Source: an uncultured Oscillospiraceae bacterium
GTDB taxonomy: Bacteria; Bacillota; Clostridia; Oscillospirales; Oscillospiraceae
Direction: 5' to 3'
Length of the DNA stretch: 64,000 nucleotides
NCBI GenBank assembly: GCA_934589155.1
Contig: CAKTNP010000005.1
Span: 62,001-126,000 of the forward strand
Part shown: positions 51,399-60,023 of the stretch, in pieces
Numbering within the stretch: the first letter of the stretch is position 1
Layout: the number at the start of each line of letters is the position of its first letter
The notes under the pieces: generated by a model
Seen by the model: the letters and a program-made list of their open reading frames with translations, nothing else
Databases searched by the model: none
What the model was told of the DNA's origin: nothing
Translations under genes and position numbers: made by a program

Positions 51399-53030
51399 TT
51401 ATTCCGCAGAGATCAGGTAATAATACACAGGCTGGCCGCCGGGCAGGAGATTGATCTCCGCATTGGGGCAGATCTTGGTGAATACATCCGCCGCCTTCTG
51501 GGCCTGCTTTTCCGTGGTGTCGGCGCCGTAGAAGATGGTGACGAATTCCTTACCCTCGTCCTGGACCTTCTGGGCCAGGTCTTTCACCAGACTCATAATG
51601 TCCCGGCTGGTGCCGAAGAGGGAACTGCCGTACATGGCCAGATAGTCCCCCTCGTGGATCTGGAACCCGTCAAAGTCGGAGTTCCGGGCGGCATAGGTGA
51701 TCTGCATGGTGTCCACATTGCCCAGGGCATCGGTCATGGCGGCGATGTTATCCTCCTCGGAAGCATCGGGGTCAAAGCTCAAAAGGGCGGTAATGCCCTG
51801 GGGGATGGTTTTGGAGGGGATCACCACGATCTTCTTTTCCGTCAGGGATACGGCCTGCTCCGCGGCCATGATGATGTTTTTATTGTTGGGGAACACGAAC
51901 ACGGTCTCCGCCGGGACCTTGTTCACCGCAGTGAGAATGTCCTGGGTGGAGGGGTTCATGGTCTGGCCGCCGGAAATGAGGCCGTCGGCCCCCAGGTCCC
52001 GGAACACGGAGGCGATGCCGTCGCCCACGCAGACGGAGACTACGCCGAACTTCTTCTCCGGAGCGGCGATCTTGGGCTCCAGCTCCTGCTCGCTGAGGAT
52101 CTTCTCCGTGTGCTGGAGCCGCATGTTTTCCACCTTCACCGTGACAAAGGAGCCGTATTTCAGGGCTTCCTGCATGGCGGTGCCGGGCTCGTTGGTGTGG
52201 ACGTGGACCTTGATGATCTCGTCGTCGTCCACCAGCACCAGGCTATCGCCCAGGGTCTGGAGGAAGGCCCGCAGATCCTCGGGATCCTTGTCGTTTTCTC
52301 GGGAAACGACGAACTCCGTGCAGTAGGTGAAGCGGATGTCCTCGTCCTTAAAGTCGGAGAACTTGGCCTGTTCCTTGGGAACTTCCTCCTGGTCGGCCTC
52401 GGGAGCTACGATGTCCTCTCCCCGCAGGGCGGAGAGCATGGCCTCCAGCACCAGGAGCCAGCCCTTGCCGCCGGCATCGATGACGCCGGCCTTTTCCAGC
52501 ACCGGATTCTGGTGGACCGTGTTGGCCAGGGCCACCTTGGCCTCCTCGATGGCGGCCTCCAGGACGAACTCAAAGTAGCTGTTCTCCCTGGCGGCGGCGT
52601 CGGCCTTGGCGGCAGCCAGCCGGGCCACGGTGAGAATGGTGCCCTCGGCGGGCTTCATGACGGCCTTGTACGCGGCGTCCACGCCGGTCTGCAGGGCCAG
52701 GGCCCAGAGCTCACCGTCGCAGGCCTCCCGGCCCTTCAGAGCCTTGGAAATGCCCCGAAACAGCAGGCTCAGAATAACGCCGGAGTTGCCCCGGGCGCCC
52801 CGGAGCATGGCGGAGGCGGCAATGGAGGCCGCCTTGCCCAGGTCCGGATCCTCGGCCTTTTTGAGGTCCGTTACGGCAGAGCCGATGGTCATGGACATAT
52901 TGGTACCGGTATCTCCGTCGGGGACGGGGAACACGTTCAGTTCGTTGATCGCTTGCTTATTGATCTCAATCGAGGCGGCCGCGCTGATGATCAGTCTGCG
53001 AAAATCGGCCCCGTTAATGGTTTGCCTCAT
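51399..53030 (-). CDS. fakA: DAK2-domain fatty acid kinase, FakA/YloV-like
   Basis: 543 residues. The N-terminal DhaL (DAK2) kinase domain carries NVFPVPDGDTGTNMSMT near 31 (Mg/ATP-binding Asp residues) and the RGARGNSGVILSLLFRGI segment near 75. A central domain and a C-terminal YloV-type domain (GVVSVCVGDG near 332, with FPNNKNIIMAAEQAV) follow. FakA phosphorylates fatty acids held by a DegV-type FakB protein so that host lipids can enter phospholipid synthesis; no FakB is in the window. The yloU-like gene lies 50 bp upstream in the same operon. ATG with GGAGG 13 bp upstream, somewhat distant. Confidence 0.88.
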   Translation of the reverse strand: MRQTINGADFRRLIISAAASIEINKQAINELNVFPVPDGDTGTNMSMTIGSAVTDLKKAEDPDLGKAASIAASAMLRGARGNSGVILSLLFRGISKALKGREACDGELWALALQTGVDAAYKAVMKPAEGTILTVARLAAAKADAAARENSYFEFVLEAAIEEAKVALANTVHQNPVLEKAGVIDAGGKGWLLVLEAMLSALRGEDIVAPEADQEEVPKEQAKFSDFKDEDIRFTYCTEFVVSRENDKDPEDLRAFLQTLGDSLVLVDDDEIIKVHVHTNEPGTAMQEALKYGSFVTVKVENMRLQHTEKILSEQELEPKIAAPEKKFGVVSVCVGDGIASVFRDLGADGLISGGQTMNPSTQDILTAVNKVPAETVFVFPNNKNIIMAAEQAVSLTEKKIVVIPSKTIPQGITALLSFDPDASEEDNIAAMTDALGNVDTMQITYAARNSDFDGFQIHEGDYLAMYGSSLFGTSRDIMSLVKDLAQKVQDEGKEFVTIFYGADTTEKQAQKAADVFTKICPNAEINLLPGGQPVYYYLISAE

Positions 53031-53080
53031 GTAGCGATTTACACCTCCGTAATTGGGTCAGACCCAATGTGTTTTGGGAA

Positions 53081-53434
53081 TTACCCAATCATCATGGAAT
53101 CGACAAAAACATTGACGGCACGGACCTCCGTACCGGTGCATTTGGTGACGACATAGCGGACCTCGGAAATAATGGAGGAGCAGACCGCCGTCAAATTCAC
53201 ACCATGATCCACCATAATGTGCAGATCGATGGAAATGGAATCGTCATCGTGGAAGGTAACGAGCACACCCTTGCTGGCGGACTCTTTCCGGAGCAGATGC
53301 ACCAGACCGTCGGTCATGGACCGGACGGCCATGCCCTTTACGCCAAAGCAGTTGGTGGCGGCGGTGCCTGCGATGTTGGTGTAAACGCTGGCGCCAATGG
53401 AAACGGTACCCTTTTCTGTCGTCTGACGAATCAT
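53081..53434 (-). CDS. Asp23/Gls24 family protein (YloU-like)
   Basis: 117 residues from the ATG at 53434 (AAGGAGG upstream); the longer frame extends into the leader. Family features are the opening TEKGTVSIGASVYTNIAG, the GVKGMAVRS segment near 39 and the IDLHIMVDHGVNLTAVCSSI block near 75. The protein is small, cytoplasmic and often linked to envelope stress, but its molecular role is unresolved. Its pairing with a YloV/FakA-type gene is widely conserved in Firmicutes. rpmB, which precedes it in B. subtilis, is not here. Confidence 0.9.
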   Translation of the reverse strand: MIRQTTEKGTVSIGASVYTNIAGTAATNCFGVKGMAVRSMTDGLVHLLRKESASKGVLVTFHDDDSISIDLHIMVDHGVNLTAVCSSIISEVRYVVTKCTGTEVRAVNVFVDSMMIG

Positions 53435-53537
53435 ATAGTGACCTCCTTCACGCCGGCACGCCGGCAGTATAAGGACCCGGGGGTCCCGGTGTGATATTTC
53501 CCGGAAAAACCGGGCGGCCCGAAGCCGGACCACCCTT

Positions 53538-53566
53538 AGTTTACCGCAAACGGGGAAAAATCACAA
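53538..53566 (-). promoter_or_regulatory. Vegetative promoter of the yloU-fakA operon
   Basis: On the minus strand TTGTGA (53566-53561), 17-bp spacer, TAAACT (53543-53538). The leader of about 100 nt contains short GC-rich palindromes around CCGGGACCCCCGGG and GCCGGC. Confidence 0.6.
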
Positions 53567-53592
53567 GAGATTTTTGGAATGGCAGGGAAGAC

Positions 53593-55158
53593 TCAGATCA
53601 TGCTCTTTTCCCAGCAGTCGGGAGCCGTAAGGCCCATCATCTTCACCACGGTGGGTGCCACGTTGGCCAGGCCGTAGGCGCCGGGCTGGATCTCATAGTG
53701 GTTGTCGGGATCCCAGATAATGAAGGGAACGGGGTTCAGGCTGTGGGCGGTACGGACGGAAGTCTTGCCCTTCTTGGTCTCCAGCATCTGGTCGGCGTTG
53801 CCGTGGTCGGCGGTGACAAGGACGGTGTAGCCGTACTTCTTGGCGGCAACCAGGATCTGGGAAAGGCCATTGTCCACGCACTCCATGGCGTAGATCACGG
53901 CATCCAGCACGCCGGTGTGGCCCACCATGTCGCCGTTAGGGTAGTTGCACCGCAGGAACTGATACTTGCCGGAGGCCATGGCGGCAACCATATGCTCCGT
54001 GATTTCCTTGGACTTCATGGCAGGAGCCTGCTCAAAGGGAATAACGTCGGAGGGGATCTCCTCATAATCCTCCAGCTCGGGATCCACCTTGCCGGAGCGG
54101 TTGCCGTTCCAGAAATAGGTCACATGGCCGTATTTCTGGGTCTCGGACAGGGCGTACTCATGGACGCCGGCGGCGCAGAGGACCTCGGTCAGGGTGTTCT
54201 TAATGACGGGGGGCTGGACCAGATAATGCTGCGGAATTTTTAGATCGCCGTCGTATTCCAGCATGCCGGCAAACTTCACGCCGGTGTAGTCGCCCCGGTC
54301 GAATTTGTCGAAATCCTTCCGGTCAAAGGCCAGGGAGATCTCCTGGGCCCGGTCGCCCCGGAAGTTGTACAGCACCACGCTGTCGCCGTTGGCGATCTTG
54401 GCCAGAGGAGCGCCGTTCCGCTCCACCACGAAGGCGGGCAGATCCTGGTCGATGCAGCCGGTCTCGGCCCGGTAGGTCTCGATGGCCTCCTTGGCGGAGG
54501 AGAACAACCGGCCTTGGCCCTGCACATGGGTCCGCCAGCCGGCTTCTACCATGGACCAGTTGGCCTCATAGCGGTCCATGGTGATCTTCATACGGCCGCC
54601 GCCGGAGGCAATGGCGTAGTCATAGCCGGGCTCGTTCAGCTCGGCGAGGACCGCTTCCAGCTGGGCCACATAGTCCAGGGCGGAGGTGGCGGGCACATCA
54701 CGGCCGTCCAGCAGGATATGGCAGTAGGCCTTTTTCACGCCCTCGGCCTTGGCCTCTTTCAGAAGGGCGATCAGGTGGCTGATGTTGGAGTGGACATTGC
54801 CGTCGGACAGCAGGCCCAGGAAGTGAAAAGCGTGGCCGCCCTCTGTGCAGTTGTTGACCAGGTCCTTCCAGGTCTCGGACCGGTAGATGGCGCCGGACTG
54901 GATGGACTCGGCAACCAGCTTGGCACCCTGAGAGTAGATCTGGCCGCAGCCCAGGGCGTTGTGGCCGACCTCGGAGTTGCCCATGTCGTCGTCGGTGGGC
55001 AGGCCGACGGCGGTGCCGTGGGCCTTCAGCCAAGTCATGGGGCAAGTTGCCATCAGGTTGTCCAGGGTGGGGGTTTTGGCCTGGGCGACAGCGTCGCCGG
55101 GGCCGCCGTCACCGCGGCCCACACCGTCCATAATGACAAGAACAATAGGTTTTTTCAT
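53593..55158 (-). CDS. gpmI: 2,3-bisphosphoglycerate-independent phosphoglycerate mutase
   Basis: 521 residues, a two-domain Mn-dependent enzyme of the alkaline phosphatase superfamily in glycolysis. It interconverts 3- and 2-phosphoglycerate. Seen: VLVIMDGVGRGDGG at the start, the catalytic Ser in DDMGNSEVGHNALG near 59, LLSDGNVHSN near 118 with substrate residues, FRGDRAQEI, and the metal motif VTADHGNADQM near 459. The ATG has AGGAGGAGAG upstream. Separate promoter; a phosphoglycerate-using gene (serA) occurs 33 kb away. Confidence 0.96.
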   Translation of the reverse strand: MKKPIVLVIMDGVGRGDGGPGDAVAQAKTPTLDNLMATCPMTWLKAHGTAVGLPTDDDMGNSEVGHNALGCGQIYSQGAKLVAESIQSGAIYRSETWKDLVNNCTEGGHAFHFLGLLSDGNVHSNISHLIALLKEAKAEGVKKAYCHILLDGRDVPATSALDYVAQLEAVLAELNEPGYDYAIASGGGRMKITMDRYEANWSMVEAGWRTHVQGQGRLFSSAKEAIETYRAETGCIDQDLPAFVVERNGAPLAKIANGDSVVLYNFRGDRAQEISLAFDRKDFDKFDRGDYTGVKFAGMLEYDGDLKIPQHYLVQPPVIKNTLTEVLCAAGVHEYALSETQKYGHVTYFWNGNRSGKVDPELEDYEEIPSDVIPFEQAPAMKSKEITEHMVAAMASGKYQFLRCNYPNGDMVGHTGVLDAVIYAMECVDNGLSQILVAAKKYGYTVLVTADHGNADQMLETKKGKTSVRTAHSLNPVPFIIWDPDNHYEIQPGAYGLANVAPTVVKMMGLTAPDCWEKSMI

Positions 55159-55213
55159 AAGGATCTCTCCTCCTAAAGCTGAATTTCGCTTGAAAGTGAT
55201 TTTTAACCATATT

Positions 55214-55242
55214 ATATTACATCATTTTTCGGGAAAGTACAA
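55214..55242 (-). promoter_or_regulatory. Vegetative promoter of gpmI
   Basis: On the minus strand TTGTAC (55242-55237), 17-bp spacer, TAATAT (55219-55214). An overlapping TATAAT lies 3 bp further downstream. Confidence 0.6.
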
Positions 55243-55271
55243 CAGGAAAAGGAAAAATTCGTGATAACAGC

Positions 55272-55302
55272 AAAGAAGCCCCCGGGATTCGGGGACTTCT
55301 TT
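55272..55302 (-). terminator. Terminator after recG
   Basis: A 13-bp stem with one mismatch (55272-55284 with 55290-55302) and TTCTTTG on the minus strand. Confidence 0.7.
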
Positions 55303-55375
55303 GAAAAAATTGTCGTTTTTAGGGGAGGATCCCAGAATTTTGAAAGGACTTTTTCGACGAAAACCGGCAGGTTTT

Positions 55376-57415
55376 TCAGTTCAAAAAGGCTCCGTTTCGA
55401 GAAAAAAGCATTCGGATCCGTTCAAAAAGGGCCTCGCCGCCCACGGCTCCGGCCTCCAGCCAGGCCCGGGACGCCTCCTGGGCCTGCTTCAAGGTGTCCA
55501 GATCCAGGTTCAGGCTGGCTACCCGGAAGGCAGGCAGGCCGTGCTGGCGGCTGCCCAGAAGATCCCCGGGGCCCCGGAGCTTCAGGTCCTCGTCGGCAAT
55601 GCGGAAGCCGTCACAGGTTGCACACAGGGCTTTCAGCCGGGCCCGGGTCTCCGGGTTCCGGTTGTCCGACACCAAGACGCAGAAGCTCTTGGCCTTGCCC
55701 CGGCCCACCCGGCCCCGGAGTTGGTGGAGCTGGCTGAGACCAAAGCGGTCCGCATCCTCAATGACCATCAAGGTGGCGTTGGGCATGTCCACCCCTACCT
55801 CAATGACGGTGGTGGCCACCAGAATATCCAGGTCCCCCCGGGAGAAGGCGGCCATGACGGCTTCCTTCTGGGAGCCCTTCATCTGGCCGTGGAGCAGGCC
55901 CACCCGCAGGTCCGGAAACGCGGCCTGCTGCAGGGTCTGCGCCCAAACCTCGGCGGACTTTACGGACTCGGTGTCGCTTTCTTCCACGGCGGGGCAGACG
56001 ATATAGCACTGATGGCCCTCCGACACCTGCCTGCGGATGAAGCCGTTGAGCCGGGCCCGGTAGCTTTCCCCCACCAGGAAGGTGTCCACCGGCTCCCGGC
56101 CGGGGGGCAGCTCATCCAGGACGGAGATCTCCAGGTCCCCGTAGAGGATCAGGGTCAGGGTCCGGGGAATGGGGGTGGCGGACATGACCAGGACGTGGCA
56201 GTCCTTTCCCTTTTCCGACAGGGCTCCCCGCTGGGCCACGCCGAAGCGGTGCTGTTCGTCGGTGACGACCAGGCTCAGGTCCCGGAACACCGTGGCCTCC
56301 GTCAAAAGGGCGTGGGTGCCAACGGCGATTTGGGCGGTGCCCTCTGCCAGGGCCTGCCGGGCGGCGGCCTTGGCCTTGGGAGAAAGGGAGCCGGTCAGCA
56401 GCACGCAGGGAAGGCCCAGAGCCCGGAACAGAGGCTCCAGAGAGGCGAAGTGCTGCTCCGCCAGAATTTCCGTGGGGGCCATGAGGGCGGCCTGGTGGGC
56501 GTTTTTGGCGGCCAGGTACAGGGCGGCGGCGGCCACCATGGTCTTGCCGCTGCCCACGTCCCCCTGGACCAGCCGGTTCATGGGGACCCCCCTTTGCAGG
56601 TCCCGGCAGATTTCCTCCACGGCCCGGTTCTGGGCCCCCGTGAGCCGGAAGGGCAGAAGATCCAGGAAGGGGGACGGGTCCGCGTCGGCATAGGGGGCCA
56701 CCCGCTGCCCCTCCCGCTGGGCCCGGAGCAGGCTCAGGCCCGCGGAGAACAGGAAAAATTCCTCAAACACCAGCCGCCGACGGGCCCGGGCCAGCCGGTC
56801 CCAGTCCCTGGGGCTGTGGATCTCCCAATAGGCCGTAAGGCCCTCCATGAGATCATAGTCCCGGCGGATCCCCTGCGGCAGGAGCTCCGGCAGCTCGCTG
56901 CCGCATTCTTCCAAGGCGGTGCGGACGGCCTTGCCCACGGCGGCGCTGGTGAGGCCCGCCGTCAGAGGGTACACGGGCAAAATCCGGCGGGTCAGGACCC
57001 CGGCCTTCTCCGGAGACTCGAACACGGGATTGACCATGTTGTAGCCGATGAAATCCCCGGAGGTCTTGCCGTAGAAAATATAGTCTTCCCCATAGCGCAG
57101 AGAGGAGGCCGCGTAGGCCTGGTTGAAAAAGGTAAGATTCAGCCGGGCGGAGTGGTCGCTGACCTGGACCTTGGTAATGTCCATGCCCTTGCGGATGTGA
57201 TGGGTCAGGGGGGCCTGGGTCACGGTGGCCCGGAAGCAGGCGGGCTGGTCCACCGTCAGCTCCGCAATGGGGATGAGCTTTGTCCTGTCCTCATACTCCC
57301 GGGGGAAGTGATACAGAAGGTCCCGGACGGTGGAGATCCCCAGGGCGGCAAAGAGCTTGGCCTTGGCCGGGCCGATGCCCTTCAGGGCGGTGATATTGTC
57401 ATCCAGATGCGCCAA
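55376..57415 (-). CDS. recG: ATP-dependent DNA helicase RecG
   Basis: 679 residues from a TTG start 7 bp behind GGAGG. RecG remodels stalled forks and Holliday junctions. A wedge/OB domain (about 1-200) is followed by the SF2 motor: Walker A VQGDVGSGKTMVAAAALY near 284, APTEILAEQHF, motif II (here DEQH in VVTDEQHRFGV), VMSATPIPRTL near 411, and the TRG-type C-terminal VEVGVDMPNATLMVIEDADRFGLSQLHQLRGRVGRG. DEQH instead of DEXH-box DEQH is normal for RecG. Downstream of rpsT, separated by a terminator. Confidence 0.96.
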   Translation of the reverse strand: MAHLDDNITALKGIGPAKAKLFAALGISTVRDLLYHFPREYEDRTKLIPIAELTVDQPACFRATVTQAPLTHHIRKGMDITKVQVSDHSARLNLTFFNQAYAASSLRYGEDYIFYGKTSGDFIGYNMVNPVFESPEKAGVLTRRILPVYPLTAGLTSAAVGKAVRTALEECGSELPELLPQGIRRDYDLMEGLTAYWEIHSPRDWDRLARARRRLVFEEFFLFSAGLSLLRAQREGQRVAPYADADPSPFLDLLPFRLTGAQNRAVEEICRDLQRGVPMNRLVQGDVGSGKTMVAAAALYLAAKNAHQAALMAPTEILAEQHFASLEPLFRALGLPCVLLTGSLSPKAKAAARQALAEGTAQIAVGTHALLTEATVFRDLSLVVTDEQHRFGVAQRGALSEKGKDCHVLVMSATPIPRTLTLILYGDLEISVLDELPPGREPVDTFLVGESYRARLNGFIRRQVSEGHQCYIVCPAVEESDTESVKSAEVWAQTLQQAAFPDLRVGLLHGQMKGSQKEAVMAAFSRGDLDILVATTVIEVGVDMPNATLMVIEDADRFGLSQLHQLRGRVGRGKAKSFCVLVSDNRNPETRARLKALCATCDGFRIADEDLKLRGPGDLLGSRQHGLPAFRVASLNLDLDTLKQAQEASRAWLEAGAVGGEALFERIRMLFSRNGAFLN

Positions 57416-57443
57416 AACGGAGCCTCCTTTCCCAAATGGGTAT

Positions 57444-57473
57444 GAAAAAACTCCCGCCGGGACCCGGTGGGAG
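57444..57473 (-). terminator. Terminator after rpsT
   Basis: CTCCCGCCGGG (57451-57461) pairs with CCCGGTGGGAG (57463-57473) apart from one mismatch, followed on the minus strand by six Ts. Confidence 0.85.
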
Positions 57474-57491
57474 CTGTTTTCAAAGAATTTC

Positions 57492-57755
57492 TCAGGCCAG
57501 CTTATTCAGCTTCAGGGTCATGCTGCTCTTCTTCCGGGCAGCGGTGTTCTTGTGCAGAATGCCCTTGTTGACAGCCTGGTCAACGGACTTGACGGCGGTC
57601 TTGTAGGCGGCGCTGGCCTCCTCCTGGCTGCCGGCGGCAACTGCGGCCTCGAACTTCTTGATGATGGTCTTCAACTCAGACTTTTCGGCCTTGTTCTTCT
57701 CATAAGCGGCCTTGGAGATCAGAACTCTCTTCTTCGCGGACTTAATGTTCGGCAT
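57492..57755 (-). CDS. rpsT: 30S ribosomal protein S20
   Basis: 87 residues, Lys- and Ala-rich three-helix protein bS20. The opening NIKSAKKRVLISKAAYEKNKA, the central TAVKSVDQAVNKGILHKNTAARKKS and the end MTLKLNKLA are standard. The ATG has GGAGGAGGTG upstream. It is divergent from the spore protease gene gpr, an arrangement common in Firmicutes. Confidence 0.97.
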   Translation of the reverse strand: MPNIKSAKKRVLISKAAYEKNKAEKSELKTIIKKFEAAVAAGSQEEASAAYKTAVKSVDQAVNKGILHKNTAARKKSSMTLKLNKLA

Positions 57756-57815
57756 GGGTTACACCTCCTCCATCAAATCTGCCCATGGGCAGACGATATC
57801 CTCATGCAGAAACAC

Positions 57816-57844
57816 ATTATAGCGGAATCCTCCCGTAAAATCAA
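57816..57844 (-). promoter_or_regulatory. Vegetative promoter of rpsT
   Basis: On the minus strand TTGATT (57844-57839), 17-bp spacer, TATAAT (57821-57816). The leader is about 55 nt and includes a CTGCCCATGGGCAG palindrome (57779-57792). Confidence 0.8.
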
Positions 57845-57885
57845 TAGCAATTTTCTAAAAAATTTGCGCAGGAGGGGACTTTTTT

Positions 57886-57915
57886 TGCATAAGCGCAGGC
57901 CTTGCGCAGAAAATA
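57886..57915 (+). promoter_or_regulatory. Possible forespore (SigF/SigG-type) promoter of gpr
   Basis: TGCATA (57886-57891), 15-bp spacer, CAGAAAATA (57907-57915) roughly fits forespore sigma consensus. The predicted start site would nearly touch the ribosome binding site, so confidence is low. Confidence 0.3.
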
Positions 57916-57933
57916 CGGGAGGAGGTGCTGCAA

Positions 57934-58764
57934 TTGAGCAGACGAACGGACCTGGCCATGGAGGCCGAGAGCCTGTGGCGGAGAAGCGCGGGCCGGACCT
58001 CGGCCCTGGAAGGGGTCAAGGCCGAAAGCCGGGAGGAGCAGGGGCTGACCCTGACCCGGGTGGAGATCCTGGACGAGGAGGGGGAAAAGGCCCTGGGCAA
58101 GCCCCGGGGGACCTATGTGACCCTGGAGGCGGCGGAGCTGGACCGGCGGGGGCCGGAGGCGGCGGAGCTTCTGGGCCGGGAGCTGAGGGCTCTTCTGAAC
58201 CTGGGACCCGGGGACCGGGTCCTGGTGGTGGGACTGGGGAACCGGGAAATCACCCCAGACAGGATCGGCCCGGACACCGCCGGGCAGATCCTGGTGACGG
58301 CCCACCTGAAAGAGCAGATGCCGGAGCTCTTCGGGGAAATTCGTTCGGTCTATGCCCTGACCCCCGGGGTCCTGGGGACCACGGGGCTGGAAAGCGCCCA
58401 CCTGGTGGCCGCGGCGGCGGAGCGGGCGCGGCCGGATCGGATCCTGGCGGTGGACGCCCTGGCGGCGGGGAGCCGGGAAAGACTGTGCCGTACCGTGCAG
58501 CTGACGGACGCGGGCATCGTGCCCGGCTCCGGGGTGGGCAACGGCCGGGCGGAGCTGTCCCGCCGGGTCCTGGGGGTGCCGGTCTGCGCCCTGGGGGTGC
58601 CCACGGTCATGGACGGGGGCCGGAGGGGGGAGGAGCCCATGATGGTGACGCCCCGGGACATTGACGCCAGAGTTCGGCGGTTTTCCCATCTTTTGGCCGC
58701 GGGGATCCACCGGGCCCTGTTTCCGGAGTGGAGCAGTGATGAAATTGCACAACTGCGGAATTAG
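57934..58764 (+). CDS. gpr: Germination protease GPR
   Basis: 276 residues from the TTG at 57934, 8 bp behind GGAGG; a GTG at 57925 overlaps that site. GPR degrades small acid-soluble spore proteins when spores germinate. The self-processing site motif RTDLAMEAE is at residues 4-12, and the family core shows VLVVGLGNREITPDRIGP near 97, YALTPGVLGTTGLES near 144, ILAVDALAA near 170 and GIVPGSGVGNGR near 194. The protein is shorter than the B. subtilis enzyme (368 aa), mainly because the pro-sequence is only about three residues. spoIIP, its usual neighbour, is absent. Confidence 0.9.
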   Translation: MSRRTDLAMEAESLWRRSAGRTSALEGVKAESREEQGLTLTRVEILDEEGEKALGKPRGTYVTLEAAELDRRGPEAAELLGRELRALLNLGPGDRVLVVGLGNREITPDRIGPDTAGQILVTAHLKEQMPELFGEIRSVYALTPGVLGTTGLESAHLVAAAAERARPDRILAVDALAAGSRERLCRTVQLTDAGIVPGSGVGNGRAELSRRVLGVPVCALGVPTVMDGGRRGEEPMMVTPRDIDARVRRFSHLLAAGIHRALFPEWSSDEIAQLRN

Positions 58765-58807
58765 TCGAAAAAGGATTATGTTAACCTCGTATGCAAAAAA
58801 GCGAGTT

Positions 58808-58919
58808 GTGCACAGAAAGCACAGGCTGTGGACAAGCCTGTGGATATTGTGCATAACTTCGGTTTATCCACAGGCTGACCCGGTTTTTCCAACGGATCCC
58901 CGGGGGAGGCTGTGCATAA
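58808..58919. promoter_or_regulatory. Cluster of DnaA-box-like 9-mers between gpr and sigG
   Basis: Compared with TGTGGATAA (TTATCCACA on the other strand): TGTGGACAA (58827-58835), TGTGGATAT (58839-58847), TGTGCATAA (58848-58856), TTATCCACA perfect and inverted (58864-58872), and TGTGCATAA (58911-58919). A poorer TGTGCACAG is at 58807-58815. The 426-nt gap between gpr and sigG otherwise holds GC-rich sequence and the sigG leader. No dnaA, dnaN or rpmH is nearby, so an ectopic DnaA-binding cluster is more likely than the main origin. Confidence 0.6.
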
Positions 58920-59190
58920 GAAAGTGAATATTTTTCGCCCTTTCCCGACGAAGAACAAAATTACGTCTACGGGGCAGCGGCGGCTCCTGCCGAAAAAGCC
59001 GGGAGGAATCCCGGGAATTTCTCCCGAAAATCCGGGGATCCCGGCGGGAAAGAAGGAAGGAAGGGGGCCAAAGGCCCTCTCCTTTTGTGAAAAACTACGA
59101 AAGGCACAGGAGGGGCCGGGGGGTATCAAAGGGAAATTCCGGGTAATACTTCTAGGGAACCGGGCTCCGCCCGGCAAAGGAGGCCAATCC

Positions 59191-59970
59191 ATGCAGGGAA
59201 AAGTAGAGATCTGCGGCGTGAACACGGCAAAGCTCAAGACCCTGGGCAGCGGGGAGATGCGGGAGCTTCTGATCCGGTCCCGGGCGGGAGACCGGGAGGC
59301 CCGGGAAAAACTCATCGAGGGGAACCTGCGGCTGGTGCTGTCGGTGATCCAGCGGTTTTCCTCCCGGGGGGAGAATCCCGACGATCTGTTTCAGGTGGGC
59401 TGCATCGGCCTTCTCAAGGCCATCGCCAACTTTGATCCCAGCCGGGAGGTGAAGTTTTCCACCTACGGCGTGCCCCTCATCGCCGGGGAGATCCGCCGGT
59501 ATCTCCGGGACAACAGCGCCATCCGGGTCAGCCGGTCCCTGCGGGACACGGCCTATCGGGTCTTGCAATGCAGGGAGGCCATGGTGGCCGAGCAGGGGAA
59601 GGAGCCCACCCTGGAGGAGGTGGCCCGGCGGCTGGAGCTGCCTCTGTCCGAGGTGACGGCGGCCATGGACGCGGTGACGGCACCGGTGTCTCTCTATGAG
59701 CCGGTATATTCCGACGGCGGGGATCCCCTGACCGTCATGGACCAGGTCCGGGACTGCAAGAACACCGACGAGAGCTGGATCGAGCGCATTGCCCTGCGGG
59801 AGGCCTATCAAACCCTGAGCCCCCGGGAAAAGCAGATCCTGTTCCTGCGGTTCTTCGACGGGCGGACCCAGGTGGAGGTGGCCGGGGAGATCGGCATCAG
59901 CCAGGCCCAGGTGTCCCGGCTGGAAAAGGGTGCCATCCGGTCCATCCGTTCCTCTATTTTGGGGTCATAA
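59191..59970 (+). CDS. sigG: RNA polymerase sporulation sigma factor SigG
   Basis: 259 residues, the usual SigG length. It directs late forespore transcription, including SASP and germination genes. The opening VEICGVNTAKLKTL is specific for SigG. Region 2 shows NLRLVLSVIQRF, DLFQVGCIGLLKAIANFD and FSTYGVPLIAGEIRRYLRDN; region 4 ends SQAQVSRLEKGAIRSIRS. The ATG follows AAAGGAGG at 7-bp spacing. A weak SigF-like promoter may lie at 59123-59150 (GTATC, then GGGTAATACT). spoIIGA and sigE, often upstream, are missing; gpr, a forespore-expressed gene, lies upstream instead. Confidence 0.95.
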   Translation: MQGKVEICGVNTAKLKTLGSGEMRELLIRSRAGDREAREKLIEGNLRLVLSVIQRFSSRGENPDDLFQVGCIGLLKAIANFDPSREVKFSTYGVPLIAGEIRRYLRDNSAIRVSRSLRDTAYRVLQCREAMVAEQGKEPTLEEVARRLELPLSEVTAAMDAVTAPVSLYEPVYSDGGDPLTVMDQVRDCKNTDESWIERIALREAYQTLSPREKQILFLRFFDGRTQVEVAGEIGISQAQVSRLEKGAIRSIRSSILGS

Positions 59971-60023
59971 GGGGTCGGGCCGCCGCATAGGCTGTTCCCA
60001 GGCTAAGGTAGGAGGGATCCGGC

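Noticed and set aside
58765..59190. Main replication origin oriC
   Set aside because: DnaA boxes are clustered, but dnaA, dnaN, rpmH and a clear AT-rich unwinding element are missing. Reported only as an ectopic cluster.
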